The translations under genes were made by a program, and so were the position numbers. From contig NC_066283.1 in assembly GCF_905404315.1 (NCBI RefSeq), positions 3,906,001-3,970,000 on the forward strand: a DNA stretch of 64,000 bases, written 5' to 3'. Positions 43,255 through 54,654 of this stretch are shown here, one piece after another. The notes beneath the pieces are model-generated. The model worked only from the letters and a program-made list of their open reading frames with translations. It searched no databases and had not been told where the DNA came from. The DNA is from Leptidea sinapis. Its lineage: Eukaryota; Arthropoda; Insecta; Lepidoptera; Pieridae. Numbering within the stretch: the first letter of the stretch is position 1; each line of letters begins with the position of its first letter.

Positions 43255-43504
43255 ATTATTTCTGCCGTGAAGCAGTAATGTGTAAACATTCCTGTGTTTC
43301 GGTCTGAAGGGCGCCGTAGCTAGTGAAATTAGTGGGCAAATGAGACTTAACATCTTACGTCTCAAGGTGATGAGCGCAGTTGTAGTGCCGCTCAGAATTT
43401 TTGGTTTTTAAGAATCCTGAGCACTGCATTGTAATGGGCAGGGTGTATCAATTACCATCAGCTGAACGACCTGCTCGTCTCGTCCCTTATTTTCATTAAA
43501 ATAA
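43255..43504 (+). mobile_element. SINE-1 copy, 5' truncated
   Basis: Starts at TATTTCTGCCGTGAAGCAG and ends TTATTTTCATTAAAATAAAA. The distal hairpin arm is shortened (GAGCACTGC), so pairing is weaker than in other copies. Confidence 0.8.
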
Positions 43505-45177
43505 AATTCACAATACTATGATTACATAAAATTAAAACTATCATTACGTGGAAGCGTACCAAGAAAAAAATTCTGGTAGCATTTCCGCGTTGGATAGCTC
43601 GGCTGATCGGAGAATAGCTGCCTGCGCTTGGGTTTCCAGTAGCCTTATTGAGGCGCGAAGATAGTACTACGTACATTCTAGGCAAATGTGTCACGACACC
43701 AAACGGCACAAAAATGTATGACTCACTGAGACCGACATATTTCTATATGCGACGCTTGCTGTCTTCGGCAGTCAAAGCAGCAGACCCAGCACCAACTGAC
43801 GTAACTGGCTATAATTGGCATTATTATAATAAATCTTTAGTTATTTTTGTTAACACACGCCAACAATTACTTCAGGCTTTTTATTGTGTTCTAAGTTTAT
43901 TTGCATTGGATACTTTTTTTACAATTCCATTACATCAATAAAAGGCCTTGCGCAAGATATTTAAATTTTGTACGTTATGGTACTTAAATAAGTTTGAATA
44001 GTGTTGTTTGGGTTCTTCTCTTTGGAATATTTTTATAACAAATTAATATCATCCAAAGGTTGCTCGTCCCTGGTTTCAAAAATCGTTTGCTGATTGAATC
44101 TTACCTTCCTGAAAAATGTAGATTTTGATTACACAGAGCTTAATATTGTAATCATAAAATTCTATAAAACAATTTAAAGATAATCCAAATAGCTTTATGT
44201 GAGTATCGTAGATAGAATGTTTAAAAATATCATGAATTGCTGTAAATCTCAATTGTTGAGTTCCTAGCACTTTTTTCGTAACAAAAGCAAAACTAACTGA
44301 TGGTTAACCAAGAGTTTTTGTTTAATTATATTTAAATAAAAAAATATTTAAATTTATGTTAATTTTAGTAATTATTACAGTTTCCAAACCAGGTACTTAT
44401 CGGGTGATTTCTTATATACTCAACCCTTCTACTTATAATTGATTCATGAATTATTATAAATACGATAAATCGAAAGTTATTTTCTCCGATAAACTTCCGA
44501 AATATTATCAAGAAACATAAAACCTCGTGCGACTTATCGAAATTTAAAACAAAAAACGGGCCAGGTACCATCTGAACCTGTTTGACTGATGTCAAATGTC
44601 AACTTGACAAATGACAGGGAAGGCTTCCTGTAGTGTTGTGTTTCGGATCGATAACCGTTGTCGATGTTTTCACTTATTAATTTATGAATATAAATAGCCG
44701 CTGAGAATCCGAATTGTGATTAATTATTCGGACGAAATGTTCTCGGTAATGTTATACTTAGTCAATTAATAAATGTTTAGTGATTAATTTAAAACGTGTG
44801 TTTATCATAAATCAAAAAAATATGGATATTTCTAATTAGTAAATATTGTAACAAAATTATGGTTAGTACTTAGTATCCCGTAGCACGAATAAGGAGTTAA
44901 AAAATATTATGGTTTAATAAGGTACATATTGTAGGTTAATTTATAAAAGTTGGTAAGGTTAGGTTATGTCAGAACAGTTACCACAACGCACAAGCCGAGC
45001 GTAGCGTGCCGCGGCAGCGGCCAGCGAGTGCCACACCCGAATTTTAGGCGTTTCCTTTTCTTCCCTCCCGATTTACAAATTAGGGAGGGGGGAACCTTCC
45101 CAAAACTTTTTCTTTGTATATTCGGAAAAGGTTGGGCTTCAATGAGAAGAAGTGGCAAGAAACTCTAGAATCCTGAT
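43505..45177. other. Mostly unassigned intron or intergenic sequence
   Basis: A 97-codon plus-strand frame at 43,648-43,941 (starting MRREDSTTYILGKC) lies in a G+C-richer patch, 43,560-43,810. The product has no domain that I recognise and may be transposon-derived. The rest is AT-rich. A short LINE UTR echo (CAATGAGAAGAAGTGGCAAG) is at about 45,138. Confidence 0.35.
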
Positions 45178-45310
45178 CTTCAGGGTTCTGTACGGTATCT
45201 AACGGGAACCGTATGAGCTTATACTTAGCTTTCTGACATCAGTCAGGCTGTCAGCGCGCTGCGATTGATGTGATCTGAAATTTATAGCTGAACTGCCAAC
45301 CTCATTTAAA
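45178..45310 (+). repeat. Relic of a dispersed CAGGGTTCTGTACGG repeat
   Basis: CAGGGTTCTGTACGGTATC and GTCAGGCTGTC are words of a dispersed insect repeat I have seen often. This fragment is decayed and single-copy here, so class and borders are uncertain. Confidence 0.35.
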
Positions 45311-45959
45311 ATCTTGAAATTTTACTACTATCCGTTACAATAAAATAGTGATGTGCTGATAATAATTACTAAGTTGAACGGATTAAATACCGTTAACCGA
45401 ATACCGACCCTTTAACCTGTCACATCACCGCTTCTCGTTTTATATACACGGCCACCTAATAAGGCTTTTACTTGTCTGGCCAGTGACCTGTTTGTTTTGT
45501 TTTTAATTTTATTGATGGCCGCTGCTTACTGAAGACACAATCACAATGGGAGTAATTATCACCCCTGATTGGACTGAATGATGGTGGTTGTGGTATTTTG
45601 TTGCGGCAAAAACTTGCTTGCAAAAGTTAAGCTATAAATACAGATCGGATTTGGTACGGCCTACGAACCATCGATATTCTACAAACTACACTATGAAACT
45701 TTGTATTAAGGCAATTGATGAGAAATAAATAAATATTTATTCTAGCGTTTTTGAAATTTCTTAAAAACTTCACTTCAAAGTTTCAGGTATACTTTAAGAA
45801 AAATATGTTTTTCCCATAGTAAACTATATTAAATGTCGTGCTAACGTATATCAAACACAAATGGTTTTCGCAAAAGATGGAAAAACAAAATTAAGTAGTT
45901 TATAATAGTGAATTAGAATAAGTAAATTTATAGTTAACCGCAGCAGTTTGTATATGTAT

Positions 45960-46040
45960 TATTTTCAAAGTATTTAAGAAAAAAAAACCTGCTCAAAGTA
46001 ACTATTCCACGCGGACGAAGTCGCGGGTTAAAGCTTGTAG
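45960..46040 (+). mobile_element. Helitron 3' end with hairpin (family of 1343-2154)
   Basis: CCACGCGGACGAAGTCGCGG forms the terminal hairpin, followed by TTAAAGCTTGTAG where CTAG is expected (GCTTGTAG). The first MITE-C of the cluster begins about 35 bp further on. The 5' part of the Helitron is not recognised. Confidence 0.65.
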
Positions 46041-46073
46041 ATAAGAATATATTTAATAAGCTAACATAAAAGT

Positions 46074-46268
46074 CAGATAATTTTATACCTCTAGATAGAC
46101 TGTGACAAGTGTGAACACGTCAGAAAATACAGCACAGTAAAACAAAGTGTCATACATATCGCGAGTGTAAGACGTAGTTTGTCACGCACACTTAAGTAAT
46201 AAACCTGGGCTGTTGTTATGCGTTGCCTACCAGCAAGAGGCTCTATTTAGACGTATAAATTATCTAAG
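46074..46268 (-). mobile_element. MITE-C copy 5
   Basis: Reverse orientation, with ends CAGATAATTTTATACCTC and GACGTATAAATTATCTAAG. The interior has ATACATATCGCGAGTGTAAG and GTTGCCTACCAGCAAGAGGC. Confidence 0.85.
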
Positions 46269-46398
46269 ACTTATATCATTTATACATCTAGATAGACCTT
46301 GACAGCTGTGAAAACGCACACTAAACTAATATTCCTGGCCTGTTTTTATCTGTTGTCTAACAGCAATAGACTCTATCTAGACGTATAAATTATCTAAG
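46269..46398 (-). mobile_element. MITE-C copy 6, internally deleted
   Basis: Directly abuts copy 5 in the same orientation (TATCTAAG then ACTTATATCATTTATAC). It keeps both ends and the AATATTCCTGGCCTG half but lacks about 85 bp of the interior. The arrangement looks like insertion of one copy into or beside the terminus of another. Confidence 0.8.
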
Positions 46399-46984
46399 AC
46401 ATAACACCTGAACAAAGAAACATCAGATAATGTTATAATTCACATTAAACCAGTCTTGAAAAGTAAAATCTCGTATTTCAAGTCAATGCATTCGTCAAAC
46501 GTCAAGTGTCAAAAAGTAACATATCATAGACATAAAATAACTTTTTAAATCGCAACGCATAATGGCCGATGCCAATCTCGAATGCACCTGTTGATAAAAA
46601 CCCCCGATAACTTCGTAGAAAACCCCCCAAAGTTCACGATATGGCTTACAAATGGCAAGTCATTAAGAGGGTTAGGTTGGTTGACGCAAATCAATCAGAT
46701 TTAGGTGCTTTCTGATGTTAAATCGATGTCATGTACCGGCTTAGAATTTTGTTTTTATTGGCTTTGTCGTGGTAGGTTTACTTAAGTGAAATTTTGGTAG
46801 ACTTTTGTTAACTATTCACAAGTGATTCTTATTTCTTTCCATTAATAAGCTCCGCCCGTTTGAATCCTTTAATAAAAAAAATATTTTAATGCTTTTAGTG
46901 ATCCTTTTTGGTACTGATTCTTTTACATAAAACTTAATACAGGCAATTTTACTTAAAACCGTATCAAAGACGGTATAAATACTA
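46399..46984. other. Unassigned sequence
   Basis: No gene or repeat seen. It contains short runs of C (AAACCCCCCAAAG) around 46,600-46,640 that are unusual for the locality. Confidence 0.4.
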
Positions 46985-47248
46985 CATAATAAGACGCGGA
47001 CTGACTAAGTAAAAATTGAAATTTAGTTTAGTATAAAACGTGGCGGTGATTTGACATAAGTTTGAAATAGTAATTACAATATGGCGACAAAGTATAATCC
47101 GGCTAAGTTTGAAAGCGAACAGTTGCGTAAAACGTAGTTGGATTTCGTCTATCTCCGTTTTTTCAAGATTATAGCCGTCATCTGTCAGTCTACCAATCAC
47201 TGCACGTTTCATACAATCGAGTGAATCGCTTTTTTATTACAGAGTTTC
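46985..47248. repeat. Repeat M, copy 2
   Basis: Same orientation and extent as 8618-8895. CATAATAAGACGCGGACTG at the left and CGCTTTTTTATTACAGAG at the right. The minus-strand open frame of 76 codons corresponds to that of copy 1 only for its first 18 or so residues (MKRAVIGRLTDDGYNLE), with frameshifts after. A conserved short protein is therefore unlikely but not excluded. Confidence 0.65.
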
Positions 47249-47463
47249 GCTATGCCTACATACAACATCAACTATTATAAAGTTTCCGTTTAAATTTCTG
47301 GAAATTAAGCAAACACAATTTGTAGCAGAAAAGAATAAGAGATGTTTATTTTTTGTATTCTTCTCAACCTTTTTCAACCGAATGAATTCAAAAACTCATT
47401 AGTAGGAACGTGGCAGGCGAGGATTGAACCTGGGGCTCCGTGGTGAGAGCCAATGGTTCTGTC

Positions 47464-47696
47464 CTTAGATAATTTATACGTCTAGATAGAGTCTCTGGCT
47501 GCTAGACAACCGATGAAAACAGGCCAGGAATATTTGTTTAGTGTGCATGCGTGGTCTTACACTCGCGATTTGTGGATTTGTATGTCACTTTGTTTTAGTG
47601 TGTGTGAATAGCTCAAAATAGAGGTTAGTTCTAAAGTATATTTTCTCGACGTTTTCACAGCTGTCATAGTCTATCTAGACGTATTAATGATCTGAG
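47464..47696 (+). mobile_element. MITE-C copy 7, full length
   Basis: CTTAGATAATTTATACGTC with TAGATAGA at the left and TCTATCTAGACGTATTAATG at the right. It has all interior blocks and is the best copy for a consensus. Confidence 0.9.
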
Positions 47697-47756
47697 TTTG
47701 AACATTTAAAAATGGAAGTATCTTTGAATTTCTTAAATATTTTTTTTATATAAGAG

Positions 47757-47933
47757 AGATAAAAACAGGCCAGGTTTATTACTTTAGTGTGCGTGACAAG
47801 CTAGTCTTACACTCGCGATTTGTATGTCACTTTGTGTTAGTGTGCGTGCATTGCTCAAAATAGAGGTTTACTGTCATCCTCATTTTATTAGACAGCTGTC
47901 ACAATGTATCTAGACGTATTTAAATGATCTAAG
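47757..47933 (+). mobile_element. MITE-C copy 8, left end missing
   Basis: Begins inside the element at AAAAACAGGCCAGG and ends TCTAGACGTATTTAAATG then ATCTAAG. It is in the same orientation as copy 7 and 60 bp from it. Confidence 0.85.
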
Positions 47934-48300
47934 GTTCTACCTGTTTAATTATTTTCGCGCCACATTCAATTGACATCGAAATATTTTCCGCGGAAAATTT
48001 TGTCAGTATAGATATTTGATTTCAGTGACCTAAATACCGTTCAAAATGTTATCTTTTAAACCTAACAGTAGCACAATTAGAACCGATAAATCGATAACAA
48101 TAATTACGATCAATCAAAGTTGTTGTGACACAAGCGCGGTGGTCCAAAGCTGAACATAGATTAGATCAATATTTAATGATGCTTCGTAACGGATTTTATT
48201 ACTAATCTCATTAGCTTGTTATGTACTCTTTGTACCTGTACCATAGACTTATAGATAGCTATCGTTGTTATTGGCGAAATAGATTTTTATATATCAAGAA

Positions 48301-48470
48301 TGACAGAATGTGACAGCTGTAAACGCGTCGGAAAAAAATGCGGGGAACTGTCAACTTCTATTTACTACCTCAAACGAACGCACACTAAAATAATGTGACT
48401 GACTCGCGAATGAAAGACGTAGCTGTCTTGAACACTTAAGTAATAAACATGGCCTGTTGTCATGCGATGA
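48301..48470 (-). mobile_element. MITE-C copy 9, partial
   Basis: TGACAGCTGTAAACGCGTCG, GACTCGCGAATGAAAGACGT and AACATGGCCTGTTGTCATGC match reversed MITE-C. The far terminus is replaced by a SINE-1 starting at 48,471, and the near terminus is eroded. Confidence 0.75.
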
Positions 48471-48580
48471 CATTTTTTATGTCAATAAGGGTCGAGACGA
48501 GCAGGACGTTCAGCTGATGGTAGTTGATACGCCCTGCACATTACAAGAGGATTCTTGAAAAACCCAAAATTCTGAGAGGC
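48471..48580 (-). mobile_element. SINE-1 fragment
   Basis: ATTTTTTATGTCAATAAGGG to AAAACCCAAAATTCTGAGAGG, the A-tail half only. It cuts off MITE-C copy 9. Confidence 0.75.
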
Positions 48581-48614
48581 TTAGAGAGCTAGAGATTATC
48601 GAGATTTGATCGAT

Positions 48615-48708
48615 TTTAGATCCAGTAGATGGACCCACAACGTGAGAGTTGAACAAGACATACCGAAAATTCGGCCGATGCGTCAGTTGGACGGTTGGCT
48701 CAGTTGGT
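48615..48708 (+). mobile_element. SINE-2 head fragment
   Basis: GAGAGTTGAACAAGACATAC, CCGATGCGTCAGTTGGACG and TTGGCTCAGTTGGTAA match SINE-2 up to the A box, where the sequence switches to MITE-E. Confidence 0.7.
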
Positions 48709-48709
48709 A

Positions 48710-49024
48710 ATGATGATGAAAGTATGATAATGAAATTTTAAGATGCGCGCGCATCACTGTAACACAGACGTAACAGGTTGAAGCTGATTCCTAAAACTTT
48801 TCTGACGTTTGCGTCATTCGTTATTTTATTGGTTTCTTCGTCCATTATAAGAATAGGCAAAGGGTTGAAGCCCGTACAGCCGTATTCGTTATGTAGTAAT
48901 TAATAATTGTCAAAGCCATCTTTGCAAGATTTCTACAAAATTGTTCTTTCTACAAACGTAGAATAGAACGAGGAATAAATAATCTTAAGGATTTTTGCTT
49001 TGTTAGGCCAAAGAAGTATAACTT
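48710..49024 (+). mobile_element. MITE-E copy
   Basis: TGAAATTTTAAGATGCGCGC through GGGTTGAAGCCCGTACAGCC to GGCCAAAGAAGTATAACTTC. The left terminus is lost at the SINE-2 junction. Confidence 0.8.
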
Positions 49025-49339
49025 CTTGCGTGCATACATAACTAAATACACACAAAACATCTTTTTTATTAGTATGAATCATTATTTAGTGACAGTCTTG
49101 CATTTTATCCTAACCTGAATATTTAAGTTATATTATGTTTGCTTCAGCAAAAAGTAATTTTACAAAGTTTCAGCTATTCTCAACAATTCATAATTGTGCA
49201 ATTATCGCTTTGTTTAGCATGTTTAACTTTATATCTGATCTTTTTCATTCATACTATAATGTCTTTTACCTTCTAGCATTACATTATACTTTTGAACAAA
49301 TTGTAATACTTCAAAGTGATAATCCTTATTAACAGAAAT

Positions 49340-49615
49340 TAAATTTATAAACAAAATTTATGAACGACGCTGGAATCGAACCCGCGACCTCCACTGAGCC
49401 AAACGTTTGAGTGATGTATCGTTCATAATTCTCGATAATATGTCTTGTTCAACTCTCAGGTTTTGGGTTCATCTTCAGGATCTACTTTACAATTGATATC
49501 TGCTCAATCCCAATACTTGCATATTAGGAAATTGACGTGAGATGTGACTCTTTCAAATCTTAACTAACTTCTGGGATTACAAATTAGGTTCGAGTCCCGC
49601 ATCGTTCATAAAGTT
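49340..49615 (-). mobile_element. SINE-2 copy, long
   Basis: Includes TTATGAACGACGCTGG with a reversed B box (AATCGAACCC), then CTCTCAGGTTTTGGG, CAATTGATATCTGCTCAATC and TGCATATTAGGAAATTGACG, and a second B-box-bearing end (GGTTCGAGTCCCGCATCG at about 49,590) in the opposite sense. Two copies probably lie tail to tail. Confidence 0.65.
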
Positions 49616-51419
49616 TACAAATTTTATTTATACTTTTGAAATTCAAAAAATACCTATATACCATAACGTTGAAAATAGAAAAAAAACATAACGAAACTAT
49701 ACCTTTTTAAAATTTGACTTATTTGAGTGATTAAGAAAACTTATGTTGGATATTTTGCTGTTTTAACTTGCATGCTGCAGGGGAGTGCATACTATATAGG
49801 CAATTAGGCAGTGCCTACCTAGTTAAGAACAAAAAAGTTTAAGTTTAATTTGGTTCCGTTATTCTTTAAGCAATCTTTTATTGAACACCTACTCAATATT
49901 ACCTTACGCTAGATACAAAATACCTACCGTAGGCAGTCCCCAGATTGCATATTCGATATACCTACCTACAGCTTCAATACCTCAAAACTTAGTACTGTTG
50001 GACTAAAGCGCGACTTTGGCTAGTTAAATCTAAAGTGCCTACCTTGTTAGAAAACCCCTGCTTGTATATTATACTAAATTAAGGAAAATTAAATTAATTT
50101 CAAAAGAAAGGTTAAATTTAGAGTAATTCACAAACACACACACACACACACACACACTTCAAACCACACACGCACAAATATCATGTCTTATTATAAATAT
50201 TGTAAATCCGTTATTAGATAAGTAAGTCCTACACAATAGTAATATTATAACCTAATTTAAGTTCTGTGGATTTTGTGGTGTTTTAAATAAAATAAAAAAA
50301 AGGCTGTAGGTATGCTCTATTGTATCTCTCTCTTGCCAACGCTAGTAGGTACCTAAAAAACCTCGATAGTAATAATAATATGTTATGACACGACATTCTA
50401 TATCGTAAATTAGTTAGTTTATTAGTTACTTGTTTATTATTTACATTATAATATGAAGTTTTCAAAGAATATACAAGTACCATAATGAATTTATGAAACA
50501 TAAAATCAAAAGTAATGTCAGAAAGCGCCGCTAGATGGCAGCTCCGATTTTTTACCGCCTTTTTGCCGCGACGGATGTCCACAGCACGCGTTGCATTCTA
50601 AACTGTCGCCATCCCTCTCGATCGTACGCGGGACGCGTGCCGTCTCTTTCAACAAATATATTTTTTTGCATTTGGATTACGAATGCGTGGCCATTTTTGT
50701 TGTTTTTTTACGTTGGTAGGCCTGCTTTTAACTCTGGTGACCGGTGGCAAGCGTGCTTTGTTTTATTTACGTGAAATCGCAATAAACTATGTCGGCCCGG
50801 TTTATTAATTGATACACTTACAAAAACAACATACTATAGAAAGATTATAAATACTTTTATTTATTACCAAGAAGCAATAGAGTGCCTATCTACAGTAAGT
50901 ATTGATTTTTGATTTATAATTTTAAATTGACAGAGACAAAAGGCATAAAAGGCATTTATTTTCTCAAAATTGATTCCTTTAGTATTTTTTTTCATGTCGT
51001 TTCTAATATATTAGACACTACTACCGCTTCGGAAACAAATGGCGCTTTGAGATCGGACAATCTTGAATTTTTCAATCGATAGTGAAAAGGTAAGAAGTAA
51101 TACTAGATAAGTAACATAATAATTAAAATATGCTTTACCATCTTCAAAATTATGAAGACTACAAACATTTTAACGGTATTAATTCAGTCATGGGATTGTA
51201 GACTTATAACTGCTTTTTTTGGGATCTGACCTTTGGGATTTGAACTTCTTATCTGACTCTTCTTCCAACTGCGTTGATTTAATTGTATGACTTATAAAAT
51301 TAAAAGATATTAGTAAGTGTAAATAATAATGACGTGTTCTTCAGCATAGAAATAAAACAAGCAGCTGATGACAGCTTGAGTAATACGTTTTTTTTTCTGC
51401 CTCTAACTTGACAATGCTT
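49616..51419. other. Unassigned sequence with a CA microsatellite and a G+C island
   Basis: No exon recognised. 50,520-50,660 is G+C-rich with many CpGs (GTACGCGGGACGCGTGCC) and includes a CTCF-like word at 50,527-50,540. The plus-strand frame of 79 codons at 50,535 lacks any domain. Confidence 0.4.
50134..50157 (+). repeat. (AC)n microsatellite
   Basis: Twelve uninterrupted AC units, followed by a degenerate CA-rich tail to about 50,176. Confidence 0.9.
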
Positions 51420-51735
51420 TGAAGCTGAAGAGCTGTTTCACCTGATTCCTGCCACCGAATTCCATCTTCGCACGACACGCCACAAATTAGGATATCATCC
51501 CCACCATCTGGATGTTTGGCATTCTACCACAGTGCGGTTTTCGAGTGTTTCTTCCACGTACAACCAAGCTGTGGAATAAGCTACCTTATGCGGTGTTTAC
51601 GGGTACATTCAAAAGAAGCGCGTAGGTCGGCAACGCTGCTGTGATTCCTCTGGTGTTGCAAGAGAATGTGGGCGGCGGTGATCACTTAACACCATGTGAC
51701 CCATACGCTCGTTTGCCCTCCTTTTCCATAAAAAA
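51420..51735 (+). mobile_element. LINE-H 3' end
   Basis: Gives, across small frameshifts, FHLIPATEFHLRTTRHKLGY, HPHHLDVWHSTTVRF, SSFHVQPSCGIS/TKLWNKLP and the terminal residues before CCCATACGCTCGTTTGCCC and TTTTCCATAAAAAAAATA. It is the most complete LINE-H end in the window. Confidence 0.8.
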
Positions 51736-53594
51736 AATATATCAATTTCTTACAAACTTGGCTACCAGAATTCTATTCGGACGAAAACACTTAAAGGCTT
51801 GCAATAAAATATATAGTAAAACCTTTCTCTACACTCCCAATATAACTAGCACGTAAAAATCGTAAAATATTTAGAAAAACATTTATTTGTACGCAGTGGC
51901 CACTGGTCAGGAACGTTTGAAAGGTAATAACGTTCCTTTTTACGAATTCCACGAAATGGCCGGTGAAATAAAACTGCGAAGCTGCCGAAATACATAAACT
52001 TTGCTTCATTCGGTTTGCCTTTATTGGCGGAAACGATAGTATTATACATGTGATTGTGTGGTACAAGTCAAAAGAAAACGATGGTTGATATTAAAACTTT
52101 TTGTGAATAAGAAACCGAGTTTATGTTACGAACATAACTTGCGTCAACCCTGCAGTAAGTATGTTGCGTATACACTGCGCAAAAAAGCCTTGAAATTTAA
52201 GTTTAAAAAATCTCTCAAAATATGGTATATTTCAGTAATCTGAGACGTCGTACAAAAGCATTAGGTAAGCATAATTAATAATAAATTAATTAATTAAGTA
52301 GACCTAATGTACAAAAAAATAAACAATACAGCTCTTTGATAATAAACCAATTATGAGAAGTTGTTTGTTCTACTTATATACATACATAGATCAGTTAAGA
52401 TAATATAACTTCGGAAAAAATTCTACAATGAAGTTTAAGTTATATTTTTAATTTTATTTATATTTATGTTAATATTGCCGCAGTCTACGCTATTTTTCAA
52501 CTCCAGAGGTAATTTAATTTAATTTGTTTCAAAGTGCATCAATTATTATTAATAAAAGTATCGAATTATTCTTAAATTTTAAGCTTCTTAAACTCCACTT
52601 GCATAGATTCACGACAAATATTATTATAAATAGTTTTTTGTATTTCCGAGTGGTTCCGCCATGACTCATTACATAGACCACAAAAATTCAGTTCTAAGTA
52701 ATAAACTCCCGAGTTCTGTATACTGGTAACACTGGCATTGCAACACCGCCCCTGGCCATACCATGAAGTGCATAATCTATTTTATGTACAGTACAAAGAT
52801 CGCACTTAGCCTTGAGTGCGTATTGTATATTTTATATTAGCTAACTCGTAATGTGTTTGAGGAACTGAAAATTTGCTCGATGCTTTTTTGTACGACTAGG
52901 TAATAATGTATTTGTAGTCAATAAGGTAGACGAGGAATCATTTTGAATTAACTAAAGGAATAAGCTAACTTCATACATGATTTGTTGCTTCGGTCTTTTT
53001 AAATGTTTAATTTATAAATTTCGACGACCTGGTGGGTCGTTGTTCGGAAATATAAAAGCCTTAAGAATAGCCTGCCCGTCATATTTTTCATACAAATGCT
53101 CGTACGTGACTATGGTGTTTCTGGTTTCATCTAGGTGTCCATAAAAGCAGAAAATACAAATTTCAGGAAACGCGATATAAACCTCGCGCATGTCATGGTA
53201 TTTCTATATGAAACACATATTTCAACAATTTGTAAGGATTATTCAAAGTAACGTATTTCCTGAAAGAAGTTTTATGAAATTTCTACACACTATTTTTCGA
53301 TCAATGTTATCGCTATCTCTTGCTTTTTATCAACAGGCGATATGTCTTGGATGAAACAACATGCTTTTCGATCATATTCGCGTTGGCGATAGACAGGACC
53401 GGAAAAATCCCTCTTAAAACGGTAAGCAGATTTCTCACCTCAATTAGTGTACCTCAACGGATGACGCATTATAGTATAGGTCCCAAGTGAACCCTGACCC
53501 GTCCTCGATACAAATAAAAATACTTAAAGCTTGATAAAATTAAACATTTGAGAAGGATGGAGGATTACATAATGAATATTTTTTAATTTTAATT
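51736..53594. other. Unassigned AT-rich sequence
   Basis: Small open frames at 51,791-52,066 and 52,058-52,243 have no recognisable motif. The minus-strand word MHFMVWPG near 52,770 superficially recalls the Sox MNAFMVWA but does not continue as an HMG box. Confidence 0.4.
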
Positions 53595-53860
53595 GGTAAA
53601 GGTTATTATAACATAAATGACTTTCTTAATGATACCACAGATTGGGAATGGCGACCGCCCTCAGGCTATTAAATAATAAGTTTAATTGTACAATGTTACT
53701 TTGTAAACATATTTTTTGATGGAAATAAAGCCCGCTGAGTTTGTTGCGCTCGTTCTTCTCAGGCCTGAGGCATTCATTTTGGAATGGGTGGTAGTTTTTG
53801 ACTTTCAATAAGTGATATCACATACTATTTTGAATAAAAATATTTGGATTTTTAATTTTA
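53595..53860 (+). mobile_element. LINE-B 3' end
   Basis: From ATGACTTTCTTAATGATACC (LNDTTD codons) through the UTR (CCCGCTGAGTTTGTTGCGC, TCAATAAGTGATATCAC) to a worn tail (TTTGGATTTTTAATTTT). Forward orientation. Confidence 0.8.
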
Positions 53861-54164
53861 AAAATTATCAGTATTATATCGGCATTATATTCGAAGCTAT
53901 CGCTATCTCTTTCCCGTATGTATTGCACCGATATCGCCGTCTCGATCGCGTATGCTAAACGCGTCTTCAAACCAAGCGCGTGCCAGTCTTGTTTTTTTCT
54001 AACAAGAAAAACTATAAAAGTTATTGTTAAAAGGCACCCGTTCGAGGATTAGTTTCCGTTTCGGATCGTGCGACCATTTGTATTACGAATTGATTAATTA
54101 TAAGCTTTCTGCGAACTGGATTTCGAGATATTTATTGAATTTTAACACTTTTTGCATAGCATTT
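53861..54164. other. Unassigned sequence
   Basis: CpG-containing, ordinary complexity (for example GTCTCGATCGCGTATGC). No feature supported. Confidence 0.4.
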
Positions 54165-54460
54165 AAATGAAAATAAGGGACGACACGAGCAGGGCGTGGT
54201 GTTGGTGTTGGTAATGGATATACCCTGCCCATTGCCGCAGTGCCGCTCAGGATTCTTGAAAAACCCCAAAAATTCTGAGCGGCACTACAACTGCGTTCGT
54301 CACCTCGAGACATAAGATGTTAAGTCTCATTTGCCCAGTAATTTTACTAGCTACGACTAATAATACTTACACATTAATGTTTCACGGCAAAAATAGGCGC
54401 CGTTGTGGTACCCATAATCGGCATAAGCCGGCATCCTGTGCAAAGGAGCCTCCCACTAGT
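54165..54460 (-). mobile_element. SINE-1 copy, nearly complete
   Basis: AAATGAAAATAAGGGACGAC to GGAGCCTCCCACTAG. The hairpin pair GTGCCGCTCAGGATTC / TCTGAGCGGCAC is perfect at its core. A short stretch around 54,355 is deleted. Confidence 0.8.
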
Positions 54461-54654
54461 TTTTTTACTTAGGTAACCTCGCATCTTATTATGTAGTATT
54501 TAGATCCTCTTTGGGTCCTGCTACTTTTTTATATCATCTTTCTACAGATGTGGTCTGTTTTTTCTCTGTATGTTGTCTAGGACATCATTAAAAAATATTT
54601 TTGGTGAAAAGACAAATTCGTTTTGGTTGCAGATCAGGTGACCTGTACATTTCA

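Noticed and set aside
43648..43941. 97-codon frame starting MRREDSTTY as a gene
   Set aside because: Slightly G+C-rich and open, but no family recognised and no supporting context; left as unassigned.
50134..50176. CA-rich tract as part of a CRISPR-like or tandem array
   Set aside because: A plain dinucleotide microsatellite, and the setting is eukaryotic.
52740..52790. Minus-strand HFMVW peptide as the missing Sox HMG exon
   Set aside because: The residues before and after do not follow the HMG-box pattern, and no suitable donor site follows.
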